Shown here piece by piece: positions 60,601 through 64,000 of a DNA stretch of 64,000 nt; position 1 is the stretch's first letter, and every line of letters begins with the position of its first letter. The position numbers and the translations under genes were made by a program. The DNA lies in NCBI GenBank assembly GCA_035041965.1, contig JAPYMA010000618.1, forward strand, positions 62,001 to 126,000, given 5' to 3'. Origin of the DNA: Anisakis pegreffii (lineage: Eukaryota > Nematoda > Chromadorea > Rhabditida > Anisakidae). The notes beneath the pieces were generated by a model. That model had not been told where the DNA came from. It saw only the letters and a program-made list of their open reading frames with translations, and ran no database searches.

Positions 60601-61630
60601 AATCCGAATGGCGTCAATAATAGTGAGAATTTTCTGGAGTAATTATTGTTCCTAGATGAAATCGTTAGGAATAACTGATAATACGTTGAAGCAACTCTCA
60701 TTCAACTTTGAATAATATGTTTTCAAAATCATGGTTTTATTCATTGCTGATCCAAGTAGCATTTGATCTTGGCGATTCTAACTGTAGGATGTGAAAATTT
60801 CAGTTAGTTAAATAATGTTATGATTAGTTTACTTTGGAAATGATCATGGATTTCTGAAGTGCACTCGAGATATGACCAATGAATCTCTTTGAAAGTCTGA
60901 AAAGTTTATTTTCGACTTCGTATATAATGTTGTTATGATAGTTGTTGAGGATGATGAATTCTTAAACATACTCGCATCGGTTTTTCTTTCAAAAATCAGC
61001 TGCCTCCGGTGGTACATCTGGAGTGGCGCATGCCGAAACGAGTAGCTTAAAGGGCAGTTCACATTTCACGATGACCGCAAACGGAACGGATGGTCAGTCA
61101 ACAATGACTGCTCAAGGTGGTGGCGTAGGATCATCAAGCGCTCTAACCTCAGCCAATATGCAAGTGAACGGAGATAGAAGTAATCAGGATTTTCATTCTG
61201 CATCTGATTTTAGTTTCCCGTTACTGTCGAAGCAAAAAGTTTGCACTTTCTGAACATCTATACTCTCGAAAGAGCAATAATTGAAACGATCATTGTATCA
61301 CTCACGTGAGGTTGATTTCGCAGTTTAGGTTTTTCTTTGAACGATTCTAAATGATCTCCTCGGTTGATCAGATCTTGATCAGATCAGATTAGATCTTCTC
61401 GATCCAGATCAGATCAGAGCTTGATCAGATCTTCTTCAGAGATGAACGTACAAGGATCTGTTTCGGCAACAGGCGCTAGGAGTTCGGTGCATTCCCTGTC
61501 GTCCCTGACTGAGAAAAATGGTGTTCAATCGTTAACGAACTTCCAAAACGCCACTTCAGAATCGCAAGGCTCAAGTTCAGCTTCAGCATCTAATGTCAGC
61601 GTGCTCAAACGGAAAAAGAAATCAACATAA
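57678..61630 (+). CDS. Secreted Ser/Asn/Gly/Thr-rich repeat-exon protein, 542 aa, novel
   Basis: Nine exons: 57678-57786, 58196-58375, 58570-58764, 58962-59144, 59499-59696, 59956-60147, 60422-60622, 61000-61179, 61440-61630 (TAA). All eight introns are phase 1, and every internal exon is 180-201 nt. The sum is exactly 543 codons. Exon 1 encodes a signal peptide (NILVLSLLFVFLVCVINTEG) then RLFGIAKRQT, whose KR is a possible processing site. Each later exon encodes 60-67 residues of Ser, Asn, Gly, Thr, Ala and Val with almost no Cys or aromatics (for example SGSANGSNSNVNISNG, GNATGNHTSAIDAK), many N-x-S/T sequons, and an end such as VGNT, GTSN or GVNN. The protein ends in a basic tail LKRKKKST. 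The composition suggests a silk-, mucin- or gel-like extracellular or cuticle product. No family recognised. The ATG immediately follows a GCAG acceptor (trans-splicing with no 5' UTR). The second exon could also start at 58199. Confidence 0.88.
61350..61439. repeat. GATCAGATC-rich tract in the last intron of the repeat-exon gene
   Basis: Many copies of GATC, GATCAGATC and AGATCTTC within about 90 bases, ending at the acceptor CTTCTTCAG. The tract makes a purine/pyrimidine mirror-like, partly self-complementary sequence. Confidence 0.85.
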
Positions 61631-62059
61631 GACACCCTGTGTCTTTGTTCTTGCCTAGTGAAATTTAAGACATTATTCGTTATTCATTCAATCACCTATA
61701 CTCCAGCGGAAAACAATTGCCACATTTATCATTGTTATCATGCAATTCATTCATTTATATCTCTTTCATTCGATAGAAACAAACTAAGTGACTAAGTTGT
61801 GTGAGAACATGATGATAACAATAATAACGCTGTTGAATCGGTCATGTTTTCGACTTAACGCAGTGCAGCATAGAATTTATCGTCAACGTAGTAGTTGCGT
61901 TTCGCTATCAACAAATGTGCATAGCAGCGTAAACGAAATTTGTTACACACCCTAGTGCACATACACATTTTGCATTTATTCGTTTCTCTCGATGACGACG
62001 TTAAACCCTTTCATCGTTCGCTACAGCGTGAGGAGTCGTGCGGTGACTACGATGCTCAT
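61631..62059. other. Spacer and promoter region upstream of U1
   Basis: No open gene. The roughly 60-70 bases before 62060 should hold the proximal sequence element of the snRNA promoter; GACGACGTTAAACCC (about 61994-62008) falls at the expected distance, but I cannot confirm it as the element. Confidence 0.35.
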
Positions 62060-62221
62060 AAACTTACCTGGCTGGAAGGATTTCGCGATCATGAAGGCGG
62101 AAACTTCACGGTGAGGCTAGGACATTGCACTTTGGTCCTGGTTGACCCGTGTGGCATTCCCGAGTCGGGATTGGCCAACAGCATAATTTTTGCGTTTGGG
62201 GACAGCGTTCGCGCTTCCCCG
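62060..62221 (+). ncRNA. U1: U1 spliceosomal snRNA
   Basis: U1 base-pairs with 5' splice sites at the first step of spliceosome assembly. The 5' end AAACTTACCTGG contains the ACUUACCU splice-site-pairing sequence. Stem-loop I has GATCATGAAG, the U1-70K binding loop; stem-loop II has CATTGCACT, the U1A-type loop. The Sm site is ATAATTTTTG, preceded by stem-loop III (ATTCCCGAGTCGGGATTGGC). The 3' stem-loop IV pairs GGGGA-AGCG with CGCT-TCCCC around a TTCG loop, with one bulged C. Length is 162 nt against 164 in human. All pieces are present and paired, so the gene appears intact. The AAACUUACC start (instead of AUACUUACC) and the loop sequences are like nematode U1. Confidence 0.97.
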
Positions 62222-63024
62222 CTTTGAAAATAGATTGACTTTTGACTCATGAGTAAGGGATCATTGTAACACTCGTCACCAAAATTTCATCGCTAACGAG
62301 GTGCGCGGACCTTAATGTAAGCACCACCATAGTAATGCAACCGACAAACGTGAACGCAAAAAACATGATGAGCAAAGAGTTTATTGTTGTCCTAAGTCAA
62401 AATTTACTGCACAGTACGAAACGCATGAACCACCAAACGACACCTCAATGGAATTAATCGAGAAAAGTAATTGAATGACTTGATTTAATAGCTCTGTACA
62501 GAAAACGAACCAGATTCAAATAAGGCATTCGTCTGATATGGTAAGTTAACTGAACGCTTGTAGATGTATTGGTATCACAACATGATGAACAATTTTTCAC
62601 AGTGATGATTGTAAAATCAAGATATGCTGATGAGATGGATCAGATTCAATATAGCGATTATGCTATTAATATTTTAAATACCATAGCAACATTCCAACAA
62701 GGGATCATGGTTTTTGAGGACATATTGATGGAAATAATTCATAAGTATTCATTTAATCATTAAACAACCATTGCAAAAATATCATCAAATAATGAATTCA
62801 TCAAACTTAAGTCAGCGCAAATCAACTACTTTTTTTGTTCTACGACGAAGGTTGATCTGCTTGAAATACTTCATCAGAATCACTGTCATACGATCAACTC
62901 AATAGAGGAGCATTAATTTTTTTTGTGATTTTGGTTAACAATTTCATTATTTGTGAATATTTCCGCGCTGGGCGTTATCTCTCCAAAAAAAAAAGTATTA
63001 CATGATAGGTTATTAGAGCGTATT
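62222..63024. other. Intergenic stretch after U1
   Basis: A + frame at 62569-62763 (YADEMDQIQYSDYAINILNT) is open for 64 codons but lacks splice or start support. No other feature seen. Confidence 0.4.
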
Positions 63025-64000
63025 TTAATGATGAGATGTACCATTCAAGTTCAAAACCTTAGCCACTTGTAGCAATTTGTCATAATCTTCCTTCGTTCCC
63101 GACGACAGCAGCTTTATATGACTATATACGGCATTTTGTTCCATTTCGTCATCTTTATTGCAATAATCTTCATCACAACAACAAAATGCACCATCATGTC
63201 TTTCGTCTGTGAGGCCGTAATATGGCACCTCAGGAACACAGTAAGTGAAATTCACTTTTATTGTCGGCGGAATGGTAGGCAATTTATCCGATGGCATACT
63301 GTCTGTCGTTTTGATTAGCTGAAATTGGATTACGGAATTAGAATGAATCGGATACCACATACACAGAGCACACTCTTAATGTTCGTTCGATAGACTGAAA
63401 GTTCAATGCAACAATACCATTCAGCATAGTTCATCAAAACAGTTTACCCATTTCCGGGTTTTGTAATATATTTTAGGCGTTGCTGAACTGATGCGATATG
63501 CAGGTGACAAACGTTTACGAAAATCATACTCGACATGTGGTTGGTCAGTGAACATCTTAAGTTGTGAACTAAATGTGATGCTTGTTCTTAAATGAGATCA
63601 ACTATGGATTCGGGTTTAGTGTTTGTGAGCCGTTGAACATCAAAAATCAAAACGTGCAATCGAAGTTTTCTGCGACTGTGCCAATACTTTCATTCTTGTT
63701 ATGCTCTGTGGTTCTGTAGGCCGTAAGTGACCATCCGAGTGGGACTATTGAAAAATCGAGCGAGAAGGATGACATAAAATAATGTCACTGTTCAATTCAG
63801 CACCTCACACATGAACACATGATCACAACCACGTAGGTATTTGTCAGTGTCGGTCATCTCGTTCATAATATCCTGAAAGAAACACATGCCGTCTGGTCCA
63901 CAGTCCTCTTCTTGCACATTATCTTGAACATTCGAATGACACATAATCGCCGCGGATGGCCACGCCAGCAATAAAAGCTGCCCGAAGAGCGTCCACAACA
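63025..64000 (-). CDS. ET-module secreted protein (nematode cysteine-rich), 5' end beyond the window
   Basis: Two minus-strand exons joined in phase 0: from the window edge (64000) to 63804, and 63318-63025 (TAA). The visible start is the end of a signal peptide (GQLLLLAWPSAAIM); the initiator ATG must lie upstream of the window. The cysteines follow the ET-module pattern: MCHSN, EDCGPDGMCFF, GCDHVFMCE, YCVPEV, then FCCCDEDYCN, a CCC-x3-D/Y-CN signature found in a nematode-specific family of small secreted proteins that are probably disulfide-rich three-finger-like domains. The C-terminal tail (SHIKLLSSGTKEDYDKLLQV) is unusual in being helical and charged. Function unknown. The intron (63319-63803) holds nothing recognisable. 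Confidence 0.8.

Noticed and set aside
62569..62763. + strand frame of 64 codons after U1
   Set aside because: AT-rich, no splice acceptor or start context and no motif.
1..64000. CRISPR arrays, bacterial operons, ribosome binding sites or phage genes
   Set aside because: The DNA is eukaryotic with spliceosomal introns; the only regular direct repeats are the 408-bp array, the 0.75-kb pair and microsatellites.

Overview
This window looks like nuclear DNA from a parasitic or parasite-related nematode. Evidence: an SXP/RAL-2 (DUF148) secreted protein, an ET-module secreted protein, multi-exon genes with GT-AG introns, several start codons sitting 0-17 nt behind a TTTCAG-type acceptor (the signature of spliced-leader trans-splicing), and a complete U1 snRNA gene with nematode-type sequence. 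The base composition (AT-rich, long introns mixed with 35-50 nt introns) and the SXP gene would fit clade III (ascaridoid or spirurid), but the genus cannot be fixed from sequence alone. The long reading frames are not whole genes; I rebuilt genes by joining exons at splice sites that keep phase.

Layout. 1-10.8 kb: the 3' half of a + strand septin gene (SEPT6 group, UNC-61-like), preceded by more than 5 kb of T/G-rich intron. 11.2-11.9 kb (-): a small secreted cysteine-rich protein with very short introns. 14.4-17.1 kb (+): a seven-transmembrane receptor-like gene with one abnormal AT-AG intron. 18.5-19.2 kb (+): a two-exon SXP/RAL-2 gene. 20.5-23.2 kb (-): a second multi-pass receptor-like gene. 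19.5-20.4 and 24.8-29.8 kb: a GC-rich island of mobile-element debris (a probable hAT end, an RTE-type 5' region, a 0.75-kb tandem duplication, two tRNA-like SINE copies). 30.2-33.1 kb (+): a nine-exon DSCC1 (sister-chromatid cohesion / alternative clamp loader) gene. 33.7-35.0 and 38.5-40.6 kb (-): two paralogous four-helix membrane proteins with a conserved N-terminal CCCG-x-x-H-I motif, separated by a 408-bp tandem-repeat array (36.3-37.8 kb). 40.6-56.06 kb (-): mostly long A-rich intron or intergenic sequence with the scattered exons of a Ser/Thr-rich, probably nuclear protein. 57.7-61.6 kb (+): a secreted protein built from eight successive 180-201 nt repeat exons, the seven internal ones phase 1-1. 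62.06-62.22 kb (+): U1 snRNA. 63.0-64.0 kb (-): an ET-module secreted protein whose 5' end runs off the window.

There is no operon-like pathway here. The housekeeping genes (septin, DSCC1, U1) sit among nematode-specific secreted and membrane families. The most novel-looking locus is the exon-array secreted protein at 57.7-61.6 kb.
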